9,342 nt of DNA, from contig JAHEFC010000139.1 of assembly GCA_024640385.1 (NCBI GenBank), positions 1 to 9,342 of the forward strand, given 5' to 3'. Source of the DNA: Sphingobacteriales bacterium. GTDB lineage: Bacteria > Bacteroidota > Bacteroidia > Chitinophagales > Chitinophagaceae. The position numbers and the translations under genes were made by a program. The notes under the pieces are model-generated. The model was not told the DNA's origin. It did not search any database and was given only the letters and a program-made list of their open reading frames with translations. The first letter of the stretch is position 1, and every line of letters begins with the position of its first letter. Below are positions 1 through 7,232 of this stretch, piece after piece.

Positions 1-1433
1 GGTTTCCAGTCTACAATTTCATATCTACGATTATCAACATATGACTCATCATAAAATGCAGGCTCCGGCCAATCCAGCCCCCAGAATTCTCTTAAAAACA
101 ACTCCCAACCCCTGGTTCCCTGCAAATTCTCTTCTGAAATCCCTTTATGCCTGAGGTAGCAGGTAATGATATTCCACGACCATTTATCGCTGATGGCCTG
201 CCTGATACCAGATGCAGAAATCAACCCATCTCCTGTCAATAATTCCAGCTTTCCGAGCTTTTCACCTTCCAGTTTGACATGAATAAGCACTTTGACAGCT
301 GAGGTACTGAGGTCTGGAATCCGGTCTGTAACTTCCAGGGGCAGATATAAAACATCACCCACGGTTACCGGCTCATCCTGGTCCAGTTGGCGGGCTATCA
401 TGCTGAAAAGTTCAAGTTTACTGTCACGTATAACCGAATAATTCCCGGATTCTTTTTCAAGAAGAGAAAACAGCCCATTTACTGAATCCTTGTGCTGCCT
501 GTAAAAATCCAACCAATCAGCAGGATGGAAACAGCCTCCGCGATAGACGGCTTCGAAAATAAATACCGCCAATTGCGCGGGGTCGGGATCAAATCCATTC
601 AGATCAGGCTTGCCCAGGCCTTCAGGTTCTTCCCCCACTCCAATACAGAGACCGGCATACCAGCAATATAGCCAGGCCTGGTGCTCTGCCTTCTTTCCAT
701 CGGGCATTCCATATTTGTATTTGTCAACCGGATAACTGACCCGCTTATCTTCTGAATAACCCTGTTCGATCATTTTATAAGCATCCCGGAACGACTGATA
801 GACCTTCCTGGACAAAGACCCTTTTCGCATTCTGTAATAAGCAAGTGTTTCCCTTAACAGCCTGAAACGTGCGCCGGTTCGCGACACCCGTTGCCAGAAA
901 TCCCAGTCTTCCACATAACCAACCTTACTGTCAAAAACGCCTGCGTTCCCGATCAGTTTACGATCGATCACACAGGCATGCACAACAAAAGAACAGGTAT
1001 GGGAAAAATAGGGAAACATATCTTCCTCTGCCGGAGGGAATCTTATATCCGCAGCAGTTCCATTTTCCAGCATAAACTGCCATCCGCAGACTACTGCATC
1101 AATGCCCGGATCTTCCTCAAACAGTTCTTTGAACCTTTCAAAATAGACGGGAGCGATCCAGTCGTCTGCATCAAGGAAAAGCAGGTACCTATATTTTGCT
1201 GCCGCGATACCGGTATTGCGGGCCTCACTTAATCCCTTATTCGACTGCCTCACCAACGAGAGCCTTGGATCCCTGCTGCAATAGTCATGCGCAACAGATG
1301 CAGTTGCATCGTTGGAACCATCGTCAACGATCACAATTTCCCAATCGCCATTGGTTTGGGCAATTACTGAATCCAGTGTTTCGGAAATTGTTTCAGACGC
1401 ATTATAAGCGGGTATGATCACAGAAAAATTCAT
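1..1433 (-). CDS. Family-2 glycosyltransferase with long C-terminal extension (3' end beyond window)
   Basis: Probable cytoplasmic GT-A glycosyltransferase that transfers a sugar from a nucleotide-sugar donor onto a growing surface glycan. The frame is open from the ATG at 1433 to the left edge (477 residues, no stop). Residues 1-230 are a typical GT2 domain: start MNFSVIIPAYN, nucleotide-binding VDDGS at 36-40, NKGLSEARNTG at 65-75, metal-binding DADD at 88-91, and an ED pair at 175-176 in the position of the usual catalytic-base motif. Residues about 240-345 are Trp/Tyr-rich and unassigned. Residues about 358-430 resemble the accessory module of the three upstream glycosyltransferases, and a further segment (443-477) continues off the edge. 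No signal peptide or membrane segment is visible. The ATG overlaps the upstream stop codon as ATGA, indicating translational coupling. Donor and linkage cannot be read from the sequence. The GT2 assignment is firm, the specificity unknown. Confidence 0.93.
   Translation of the reverse strand, partial: MNFSVIIPAYNASETISETLDSVIAQTNGDWEIVIVDDGSNDATASVAHDYCSRDPRLSLVRQSNKGLSEARNTGIAAAKYRYLLFLDADDWIAPVYFERFKELFEEDPGIDAVVCGWQFMLENGTAADIRFPPAEEDMFPYFSHTCSFVVHACVIDRKLIGNAGVFDSKVGYVEDWDFWQRVSRTGARFRLLRETLAYYRMRKGSLSRKVYQSFRDAYKMIEQGYSEDKRVSYPVDKYKYGMPDGKKAEHQAWLYCWYAGLCIGVGEEPEGLGKPDLNGFDPDPAQLAVFIFEAVYRGGCFHPADWLDFYRQHKDSVNGLFSLLEKESGNYSVIRDSKLELFSMIARQLDQDEPVTVGDVLYLPLEVTDRIPDLSTSAVKVLIHVKLEGEKLGKLELLTGDGLISASGIRQAISDKWSWNIITCYLRHKGISEENLQGTRGWELFLREFWGLDWPEPAFYDESYVDNRRYEIVDWK
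144..362 (-). other. Accessory module copy in the partial glycosyltransferase (C-terminal position)
   Basis: Residues about 358-430 of the partial glycosyltransferase. A beta-strand-like VKVLIHVKLEG (380-390) is followed by KLGKLEL (392-398), then GDGLIS (401-406), then a likely helix. Spacing from K387 to G394 equals that from R31 to G38 in the 393-residue enzyme. It is the most divergent for the anchor Arg (Lys here) and Pro (Leu here). Similarity was judged by eye. Confidence 0.5.
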
Positions 1434-2623
1434 TCCTGATCTATTTGTTGAGCAGAACGACGGGAACTAAAATATGCTGCAGGACCGGTCACCATACCCT
1501 TTAATTCAGTTAATAGTAAACGCCTGGATATTTTCCCTCCCCCGAATAGAATGTTTTTTATATGCCAGTTAAATAACCAGTCGCGCAGGAAAAAGGCGAG
1601 CAGGGTTCCTGCACCTGCAGTTCTGTTCCTGTAACAGGTAAACAGATAACAGACAAAACTCCTGCCATTATTGAAAACCTGTTTGTTCAATGCCTCCATA
1701 CCCTGCCGGTGCAGATGCCAGACAAGTACATTGGGATCATATACCAGTACTCCATTATTCGCCACCACACGGTGGAACATTTCAATATCACCACCTCCTG
1801 AACTTGGCGTACCAACATCCAGTGCGGGATCGAAATAACCGGCTTTTTCGAACCAATTTCTCCGAAAAGCCATATTAGCCCCAACACCAAATGCACTTGC
1901 TGCAAGTTTCCAGCGGCTGCTCATCTTTTCGCCGTTGAAAGTCTTCTTTAAATACCCATGACCCATTCCACCGTAACTCCATTCGAATAATTGCTGGGCA
2001 TGGGTTTCCAGCTCAGCCGGCGCAACAAATCCCGTTACGGATACAACACGTTTGTCATTAAAATTTACCGCAATCGCTTTTAACCAATTCCTGTCCGGAC
2101 GCGCGTCATCGTCAGTAAATGCAATGATTGGATGGGAAGATTCCCGGATGCCCCTGTTTCTTGCCCTGTCCAGCCCGGGTTTATCTTCTCTGACATATCG
2201 TACGCCAAATATTTCAGCAAGCTTTTGGGTGTCATCATTATCAGGTGCATTGTCCACAACAAGGATCTCATAATCGGGGAAATCCAGATTCTGCAGTGCA
2301 ACCAGGCAGCCCTTCAACAGATCGGTCCGGTTTCTTGTACATACAACTACAGATATCCTGGTGTTAAATGAATTGTTCCCGGCCGGGATGCCCGTATATT
2401 GTTTAAGATCGTCAAGCGCCAGTTTATAACTGATATGGTGCCGCCCCGCATTGACCAGTTGATCCCTGTTTATCAATCCATTTTTGAAAGGAATCCTCAT
2501 CATTTTCATGACCTCTTCACCGGAACGAATCAAGACATAGGCCGATTCATACCTGCCCTCATCATGGATGACCAGGTCCTTTAAGGAAATATCTGCTTCT
2601 GCAATTTTCACCGGCCTGCTCAT
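1430..2623 (-). CDS. Family-2 glycosyltransferase with N-terminal accessory module
   Basis: Predicted cytosolic inverting GT-A glycosyltransferase of 397 residues. Residues about 3-75 form an accessory module with VLIR at 30-33 and P45. The catalytic domain starts at about 88 with VVVCTRNRTDLL, followed by the nucleotide-site aspartate in VVDN (122-125), RARNRG (153-158), the metal-binding triad DDD at 171-173 in FTDDDARPDRNW, GGGD at 276-279, and WHLHR at 302-306. The C-terminus holds ELKG (373-376) and GPAAYF (380-385), also found in the enzyme encoded at 3858-5039. The two proteins share architecture end to end, with the DDD at identical residue numbers, so they are paralogues. A hydrophobic stretch near 321-350 is too broken by charges for a confident membrane call. 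Start and stop overlap both neighbours by ATGA. Sugar specificity is unknown. Confidence 0.94.
   Translation of the reverse strand: MSRPVKIAEADISLKDLVIHDEGRYESAYVLIRSGEEVMKMMRIPFKNGLINRDQLVNAGRHHISYKLALDDLKQYTGIPAGNNSFNTRISVVVCTRNRTDLLKGCLVALQNLDFPDYEILVVDNAPDNDDTQKLAEIFGVRYVREDKPGLDRARNRGIRESSHPIIAFTDDDARPDRNWLKAIAVNFNDKRVVSVTGFVAPAELETHAQQLFEWSYGGMGHGYLKKTFNGEKMSSRWKLAASAFGVGANMAFRRNWFEKAGYFDPALDVGTPSSGGGDIEMFHRVVANNGVLVYDPNVLVWHLHRQGMEALNKQVFNNGRSFVCYLFTCYRNRTAGAGTLLAFFLRDWLFNWHIKNILFGGGKISRRLLLTELKGMVTGPAAYFSSRRSAQQIDQE
2399..2617 (-). other. Accessory module copy in the 397-residue glycosyltransferase (N-terminal position)
   Basis: Residues about 3-75. The pattern is Y-x-S-A-Y-VLIR (25-33), a short turn, hydrophobic MKMMRIP (39-45), NGLI (48-51), then a helix-like stretch to about 73. 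The distance from R33 to P45 (12 residues) equals that from R31 to P43 in the 393-residue enzyme. Confidence 0.6.
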
Positions 2624-3861
2624 GCTGAAGGGTTTTTATTTTTTTCATTGCTGTTCAGGATCATGGCCTCATAATACTCCCACGCATAGCGGTTAGCAAG
2701 TAGTGACTGAAGGTCGTGGGCATCCAGAGCCATATCACCGGGCCGGCAACGAATAGTTGCAATGGGGGTTGAATAATAACGGAGATGAACACCACGGGTC
2801 TTTAAAGCACTGAGTTCCTGTGCTGCTTTTTCAATTCCACCTGCCAGATCGATCTCATGATCTACTGGCGGCGGTTCGCCGATATCCTTGAACAATGCAC
2901 TGACTCCGGCGGAAGTTTTCGCATTGTCCCCGACACCCCTCATATACCAGTAGGCATGGAGTTTCTTATCCATCCCGATCCATAATTTTCGCATACTGAG
3001 TTTTTCGATCAGGATCATTATCATGGCACCCGCATTCGCCAATGCGTCAGTCAAAAAAGGAAGATGGAAAGCCATGAACATTTTTAATCTCTTGCCCCTT
3101 CCCGGATCTTTCATTTCAGCCAGTCTTAAACAGGGAATGGCGGAAGGGTGCAGTTTTGCAAACTCCACATCCCAATATCCTTCAAGCCTTTTTCTTTTGT
3201 GCGACCTCGTTTCATTGGTGACCTCATCCCTGTGGTAACCCCAGGCTTGTTTGCAGAAACTGAACCTGGCTCCGGCATTGATCAATCGGTACCCTAATTC
3301 ATAATCCTCGCGGCATCGAAATGAAGCGTTGAAACCTCCCTGTTTTCTGAACAGTGAGGCGTGCAGGGAAAAATTACCGCTCAACAGGTCTTCAAAATTG
3401 TGCCTGTAGCCCCGCGTGCCCATATCGTGATATTTCTCTTCCCACCAGCGGGTGAGTAAGATCTGATAGAAGCCTGCATTTTTTTTAAGCTCCATCGGCA
3501 GGTAGCCAACTACAACGCCGTCTTCACTGTCACAGGCATCAACAAATGCCCGTACAAGTCCCGGCGAAGGTTCTATGTCATCATCAAGAAATATGAAATG
3601 GTCTCCGCCTGCCAGGGCTGCGCCCCGGTTGCGGGCATTAGAGGCTCCAAGCCCGGGCAGTTCAATATATTGCAACCGAAAAGGAGGTGAACAGGCTTTA
3701 AGAAAGGGTACCGTATCATCATGGCATCCGTCACATACCACGATCACCTCAATATCTTCCATGGGGAAATCCTGCTTTGATACAGCATCCAGCAAACGCT
3801 CCAGCGATTCTCTTCGGTTATGCGTTGGTGTTATAATGGATATTTTTCGCCGCTGCATCAT
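2620..3861 (-). CDS. Family-2 glycosyltransferase with C-terminal accessory module
   Basis: Predicted GT-A glycosyltransferase of 413 residues. The N-terminus is catalytic: ISIITPTHNRRESLERLL at 7-24, VVCDGCHDDT at 41-50 (D44 in the nucleotide site), GASNARNRGAAL at 72-83, metal-binding DDD at 93-95 in FLDDDIEPSPG, and RCREDYELGYR at 182-192 with the ED pair at 185-186. Residues about 255-290 are moderately hydrophobic (MFMAFHLPFLTDALANAG) and could be a peripheral membrane contact. Residues about 335-403 resemble the N-terminal module of the two flanking glycosyltransferases: HLRY at 359-362, P366-I-A-T-I and P374. It lies between the paralogous 393- and 397-residue enzymes but has a different GT2 subtype and layout. 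The start has two consecutive ATGs; the first gives an ATGA overlap with the upstream stop and is preferred. AGGA lies a few bases upstream. Specificity is unknown. Confidence 0.93.
   Translation of the reverse strand: MMQRRKISIITPTHNRRESLERLLDAVSKQDFPMEDIEVIVVCDGCHDDTVPFLKACSPPFRLQYIELPGLGASNARNRGAALAGGDHFIFLDDDIEPSPGLVRAFVDACDSEDGVVVGYLPMELKKNAGFYQILLTRWWEEKYHDMGTRGYRHNFEDLLSGNFSLHASLFRKQGGFNASFRCREDYELGYRLINAGARFSFCKQAWGYHRDEVTNETRSHKRKRLEGYWDVEFAKLHPSAIPCLRLAEMKDPGRGKRLKMFMAFHLPFLTDALANAGAMIMILIEKLSMRKLWIGMDKKLHAYWYMRGVGDNAKTSAGVSALFKDIGEPPPVDHEIDLAGGIEKAAQELSALKTRGVHLRYYSTPIATIRCRPGDMALDAHDLQSLLANRYAWEYYEAMILNSNEKNKNPSA
2653..2859 (-). other. Accessory module copy in the 413-residue glycosyltransferase (C-terminal position)
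   Basis: Residues about 335-403. EIDLAGG is followed by a charged linker, then GVHLRYYSTPIATIRCRP (357-374), an L..HDL segment (379-384) and a helix-like end. R361-x4-P-I-A-T-I matches R31-x4-P-V-G-T-L of the 393-residue enzyme position by position. The closing Pro is shifted by one residue. Confidence 0.55.
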
Positions 3862-5039
3862 AGTCCTGCATTTTTTTTTGCGATTCTCCGGGCTTTAAAA
3901 TATGCTCCCGGTCCGTTGAGGCATCCTTTCAGTTCGGCCATCACGAGAGACAGCGGCTGATGTCCCGGCTTTTTCCGGATGGCTCTTGCAAGCTTCCTGA
4001 CCTGATCGTACCAGAACCATCCCCAGGGATAACGGATCACGGTAAATTCCTTATCGTACCAGAACAGCTTGGTCCAGTAGGCATACACGCCAACACCATA
4101 ACCATAGATCGCCTTCCTGGTCTCTTCCATGGTTTTCCGGTGGCGGTGCCAGTTGAGTGCTTCAGGCTCATAGATTATATAATAACCGGCCCTGAGTATC
4201 CTGGTGAAATATTCGTGGTCACCTCCTGATTGGGTAACAGTACCCGCATCGAGGGCCTCATCAAACTCCCCGACGAGATCGATCACTGACTTTCGGAACG
4301 ACATATTCGCACCTGCACCAACATTTCCTGTGGACAGTGGATCGTGCAGCGAATCATAGATCTTCCGCGTGAACCCCTTATTAAATGGATTATATTTTTC
4401 GAATGCCTCCTGTCCGGCTGTTTCAAGTTCCAGCGGCATGGTTATACCGGTAACACAAACCACCCGTTCACGCGTAAAGTTTTTTAATAATGCCCTAAGC
4501 CAGTTTTTATCCGGAACTGCATCGTCGTCAGTAAAAGCAACAACCTCATGCCGGGCTTCTTTCAGCGCCCTGTTACGGGCAATATTCAATCCGGGCCTGG
4601 GTTCCCGCACATATCTTATACCGGGATATTCCCTGACCAGCTCAAGCGTATCGTTATTGGAAGGACAGTTATCAATGACCAATATCTCCTGCGCATCATC
4701 CGGTAACTGTATGAGTGCGTCAAGACATCTGCGAAGGTCGTCAGTGCGATCACGGGTACAGATGGCAATGGTGGCCTTGGGTAATTTTACCGATGTTTCC
4801 TGTTCCTGGTAGTCAAGATGTTCCTGGACCCTGCGTTTCCACAAATATTTCATCGTGGCTGCAATGATCTCGTTGGCATATTGGTCAATATGCAGCTTGC
4901 CCTCTGTTACCGGCAGGGTCAGGGTTCCAACAGGGCAACCCTTGTGCCGGAACAACAGGAATGCGGCACTGTATTTCTCCAGGTTTTCCAATACCGGGGG
5001 CAGTCCGCAGATATCAAGATCAATTACGGCGGTGGCCAT
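3858..5039 (-). CDS. Family-2 glycosyltransferase with N-terminal accessory module, paralogue of the 1430-2623 gene
   Basis: Predicted cytosolic GT-A glycosyltransferase of 393 residues, the first glycosyltransferase after the exporter genes. Residues about 5-75 form the accessory module (LLFR at 28-31, PVGTLTLP at 36-43, then a likely helix). The catalytic domain begins with ATIAICTRDRTDDLRR at 89-104. Motifs are VIDNCPSNND at 121-130, NIARNRAL at 152-159, DDD at 171-173 in FTDDDAVPDKNW, SGGDHEYFTR at 271-280, and NWHRHR at 296-301. The tail carries ELKG (369-372) and GPGAYF (376-381), matching the paralogue at 1430-2623. Residues about 316-345 are rich in Trp/Tyr (Y/W-K-L-F-W-Y), possibly a membrane-facing surface. 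The ATG is one base after the TAA of the ATPase gene and has a good Shine-Dalgarno inside that gene's end. The GT2 call is firm; donor, acceptor and linkage are unknown. Confidence 0.94.
   Translation of the reverse strand: MATAVIDLDICGLPPVLENLEKYSAAFLLFRHKGCPVGTLTLPVTEGKLHIDQYANEIIAATMKYLWKRRVQEHLDYQEQETSVKLPKATIAICTRDRTDDLRRCLDALIQLPDDAQEILVIDNCPSNNDTLELVREYPGIRYVREPRPGLNIARNRALKEARHEVVAFTDDDAVPDKNWLRALLKNFTRERVVCVTGITMPLELETAGQEAFEKYNPFNKGFTRKIYDSLHDPLSTGNVGAGANMSFRKSVIDLVGEFDEALDAGTVTQSGGDHEYFTRILRAGYYIIYEPEALNWHRHRKTMEETRKAIYGYGVGVYAYWTKLFWYDKEFTVIRYPWGWFWYDQVRKLARAIRKKPGHQPLSLVMAELKGCLNGPGAYFKARRIAKKNAGL
4815..5027 (-). other. Accessory module copy in the 393-residue glycosyltransferase (N-terminal position)
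   Basis: Residues about 5-75. VIDLDI (5-10), KYSAAFLLFR (22-31), PVGTLTLP (36-43), EGKLHIDQY (46-54), then a helix to about 75. This is the clearest copy and best defines the pattern: a hydrophobic strand ending in Arg, then [PV]hGxhxhP, then a G-[KL]-hydrophobic turn and a helix. Confidence 0.6.
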
Positions 5040-5040
5040 A

Positions 5041-6291
5041 TTAAAAACTCTCCTTTACGTAAAACAATGCATCAATAGAAGGCCGGATCAGTCCGGGCCA
5101 TACACCATAATAGTACATGCCTTCACGAACATCTTCCACTTCAAAACTCAGGCAGTTATAAAATTCATGCAGAGCCTGTGAGTAGTTCTTTACTACTGTT
5201 AACGATATACCATAGCTGGTATTATTCAGGAGATCGGCAGGGATGGTCACCTGCAGGGCGAGTATGGCTTTCTCCGCCTTTATGCTGTGACAGCCAATAT
5301 TAAAAATGCTTTCCCCCGAGGGCGACAGCAATTCGATATTCACATTCAGGTCACCATCGTTCACATAAGAATACAATTCCGCTTCAATGATCACCGGAGT
5401 TTTGACTGTTATAAATGGTTCGTTACCACCAGCTCTTGCAGTGATCCTTTTCATCCGTACCCATTCATTGCCAGGAGCAGTATCGGGATCCTCCCAATGC
5501 GAACCCGTCAGGTCTGTTTTGGTACTGGCCAGGTAAGACCTTACCACCGCGCCTGTATTGCCGATATCTGCGATCTTGCCTTTGTTAAGCCAGATCGCCC
5601 TGTTGCAAAGATTTTCAACGGCCTGGAGATTATGGCTTACAAAAAGAATTGTTCTTCCATCCGCAGCTGAACTGGCCTGCATTTTCCCCATGCATTTTTT
5701 CTGAAAATCGGCATCACCCACGGCAAGTACTTCGTCAACGATAAGGATATCCGGTTCAAGATGTGCTGCAACTGCAAAAGCCAGGCGAACATACATGCCC
5801 GATGAATACCTTTTAACGGGGGTATCAAGGAATTTTTCTATCCCTGAAAAGGCTACGATCTCATCGAATTTCTTCTGGATCTCCTGTTTCTGCATACCCA
5901 GTGTATACCCGCTCATATATATATTCTCACGGCCCGATAATTCGTAATGAAATCCTGTTCCCACTTCAAGAATACTGCTGATCTTTCCACGTCCTTTTAC
6001 TTTTCCGGATGTTGGCTGAACAATCCGGGAGATGATCTTAAGCAGGGTAGATTTGCCTGACCCGTTTGCACCGATTATACCAACGGCCTCACCCTGCTTC
6101 ACATCGAAACTCACATCATCCAGTGCCCAGATATAATCAGCGGCATGCAGGCCTTTAAAAAAATCGGGATCCTGGCGCAGGATATTCTTTTTCCAGAACA
6201 CCTGCAGATCCTGGCGTAATGAACCTGTACCAATGGTCCCCAACCGGTATTGTTTGGAAATATTCTCAATCGATATGACCGTATCCTGCAT
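5041..6291 (-). CDS. wzt: Wzt-type ABC transporter ATPase for surface polysaccharide export, with C-terminal glycan-binding domain
   Basis: Nucleotide-binding subunit of an ABC-2 polysaccharide exporter; ATP hydrolysis drives lipid-linked glycan across the inner membrane with the adjacent permease. It has 416 residues. Walker A is GANGSGKST at 74-82, the ABC signature YSSGMYVRL at 162-170, Walker B DILIVDEVLAVGD at 181-193, and the H-loop His is H220 in FVSHN. The insert after RLGTIGTG (about residues 16-55) is typical of the Wzt/TagH/KpsT group. Residues about 262-416 form an added beta-rich domain like the Wzt C-terminal domain that, in characterised O-antigen systems, binds the modified non-reducing end of the finished chain. 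This implies a terminal modification may exist, but no modifying enzyme is visible in the window. The ATG overlaps the permease stop by one base (TGATG). Identity as a polysaccharide-export ATPase is very secure; the substrate (O-antigen, capsule or other) is unknown. Confidence 0.96.
   Translation of the reverse strand: MQDTVISIENISKQYRLGTIGTGSLRQDLQVFWKKNILRQDPDFFKGLHAADYIWALDDVSFDVKQGEAVGIIGANGSGKSTLLKIISRIVQPTSGKVKGRGKISSILEVGTGFHYELSGRENIYMSGYTLGMQKQEIQKKFDEIVAFSGIEKFLDTPVKRYSSGMYVRLAFAVAAHLEPDILIVDEVLAVGDADFQKKCMGKMQASSAADGRTILFVSHNLQAVENLCNRAIWLNKGKIADIGNTGAVVRSYLASTKTDLTGSHWEDPDTAPGNEWVRMKRITARAGGNEPFITVKTPVIIEAELYSYVNDGDLNVNIELLSPSGESIFNIGCHSIKAEKAILALQVTIPADLLNNTSYGISLTVVKNYSQALHEFYNCLSFEVEDVREGMYYYGVWPGLIRPSIDALFYVKESF
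5050..5055 (-). promoter_or_regulatory. Shine-Dalgarno for the 393-residue glycosyltransferase gene
   Basis: The minus strand reads AAAGGAGAG with core AAGGAG, 10 bases before the ATG at 5039. It lies within the last codons of the upstream ATPase gene (the K-E-S-F end). It supports the chosen start and suggests independent ribosome loading here. The other internal starts of the operon lack a comparable, well-spaced site. Confidence 0.6.
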
Positions 6292-7151
6292 CAGACTACA
6301 TCAATTAGTTTGCTTCCCTGTTTATTGAACATATAAACTGAAACCAGAAATGTTACCAACATGAAACTGAAGCTGTAAACAAGATCCGCTGTTTGTACGG
6401 TGCCCTGTCCCAATACTCCCAAACGAAAAAGTTCAAAAAATGGTGTAAGCGGATTCAGCTTTACGATCCACCTGAGCTCTTCCCGCACCAGGGCCAGCGG
6501 ATATACAACCGGAGTAACAAAAAACAACAACCTGATCCCCACATCAACAATATTCACGATGTCGCGGTATTTTGCCGTGAGCACAGAAAATATCAGACCC
6601 ATACCCAAACTGATCAATCCAACACCGGCTACAGCCAAAGGAACGCCTGCCAGGGCCCAATGCCAATGAATTACGTAGCCCCGGAAAATAATATAGTAAA
6701 GAAGTATAAGCACCAATAAAATCAACTGCACCAGGAAACGCATGAACTGCGTACTTATCGTGGCCAGGGGAATGATAATGCGGGGAAAATAGACTTTAGT
6801 GAAAATATGGATGTATTCACGGAAAGTTCTGGACGTGGTACCAAAACTTTCGTTGAAAAAATTCCAGAGTACGATGCCTGACAGGTAAAAAAGAACGGGC
6901 GGAACGCCTTCACCGGTAGGAATGCGGATCAGCATGCCAAATACCAGCACATAGGTAACAAGTGTAAGCAGCGGTTGTACCAGGATCCATCCGGGACCGA
7001 GAACGGTTTGCTGATAATTTAGCAGGAATTCCTTCCTGACCAGGCTGGCCAGCAGGTGCCGGTATGAAAGCAGGCTCTTGAGATCCCAGCTCCAATTTGA
7101 AGTTTCGGAACTGATCTCCCAGTCCCAGTTCTTTTCCAAGGGTTGCTTCAT
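6291..7151 (-). CDS. wzm: Wzm-type ABC-2 permease for surface polysaccharide export
   Basis: Membrane subunit of the exporter, 286 residues, the usual length for Wzm/KpsM/TagG proteins. The cytoplasmic N-terminus is Trp-rich (W9, W11, W20, W22) and leads into SLVRKEFLLNYQQTVLGPGW, a family-typical amphipathic and first-membrane region. Hydrophobic segments lie at roughly 56-75, 84-103, 127-156, 165-191, 206-222 and 255-274, consistent with six membrane spans. AKYRDI (193-198) and LNPLTPFFELFR (232-243) are typical ABC-2 loop motifs. The ATG at 7151 has no alternative ATG, GTG or TTG upstream in frame before a stop, and no clear Shine-Dalgarno. It is the first gene of the polysaccharide operon, after a 140-bp gap. 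It should pair with the ATPase encoded next. Confidence 0.95.
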   Translation of the reverse strand: MKQPLEKNWDWEISSETSNWSWDLKSLLSYRHLLASLVRKEFLLNYQQTVLGPGWILVQPLLTLVTYVLVFGMLIRIPTGEGVPPVLFYLSGIVLWNFFNESFGTTSRTFREYIHIFTKVYFPRIIIPLATISTQFMRFLVQLILLVLILLYYIIFRGYVIHWHWALAGVPLAVAGVGLISLGMGLIFSVLTAKYRDIVNIVDVGIRLLFFVTPVVYPLALVREELRWIVKLNPLTPFFELFRLGVLGQGTVQTADLVYSFSFMLVTFLVSVYMFNKQGSKLIDVV

Positions 7152-7232
7152 TGCAACTAAAATACGCAGAAATGCTGTCAGAACACAACAAAGAGCTCCA
7201 CTTTCACCTCATTGCCGGTTTTAATCACCAAC

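Noticed and set aside
4369..4812. Plus-strand open frame of 147 codons inside the 393-residue glycosyltransferase gene.
   Set aside because: It is the antisense shadow of a gene with clear catalytic motifs and has no family features of its own.
7157..7164. TATTTTAG as a Bacteroidota -7 promoter box for the polysaccharide operon.
   Set aside because: One mismatch to the consensus, poor spacing to any TTTG upstream, and it would place transcription start nearly at the ATG.
6910..7191. Minus-strand 93-codon frame starting upstream of the permease ATG in another frame.
   Set aside because: It overlaps the unmistakable permease reading frame and its sequence has no domain features.
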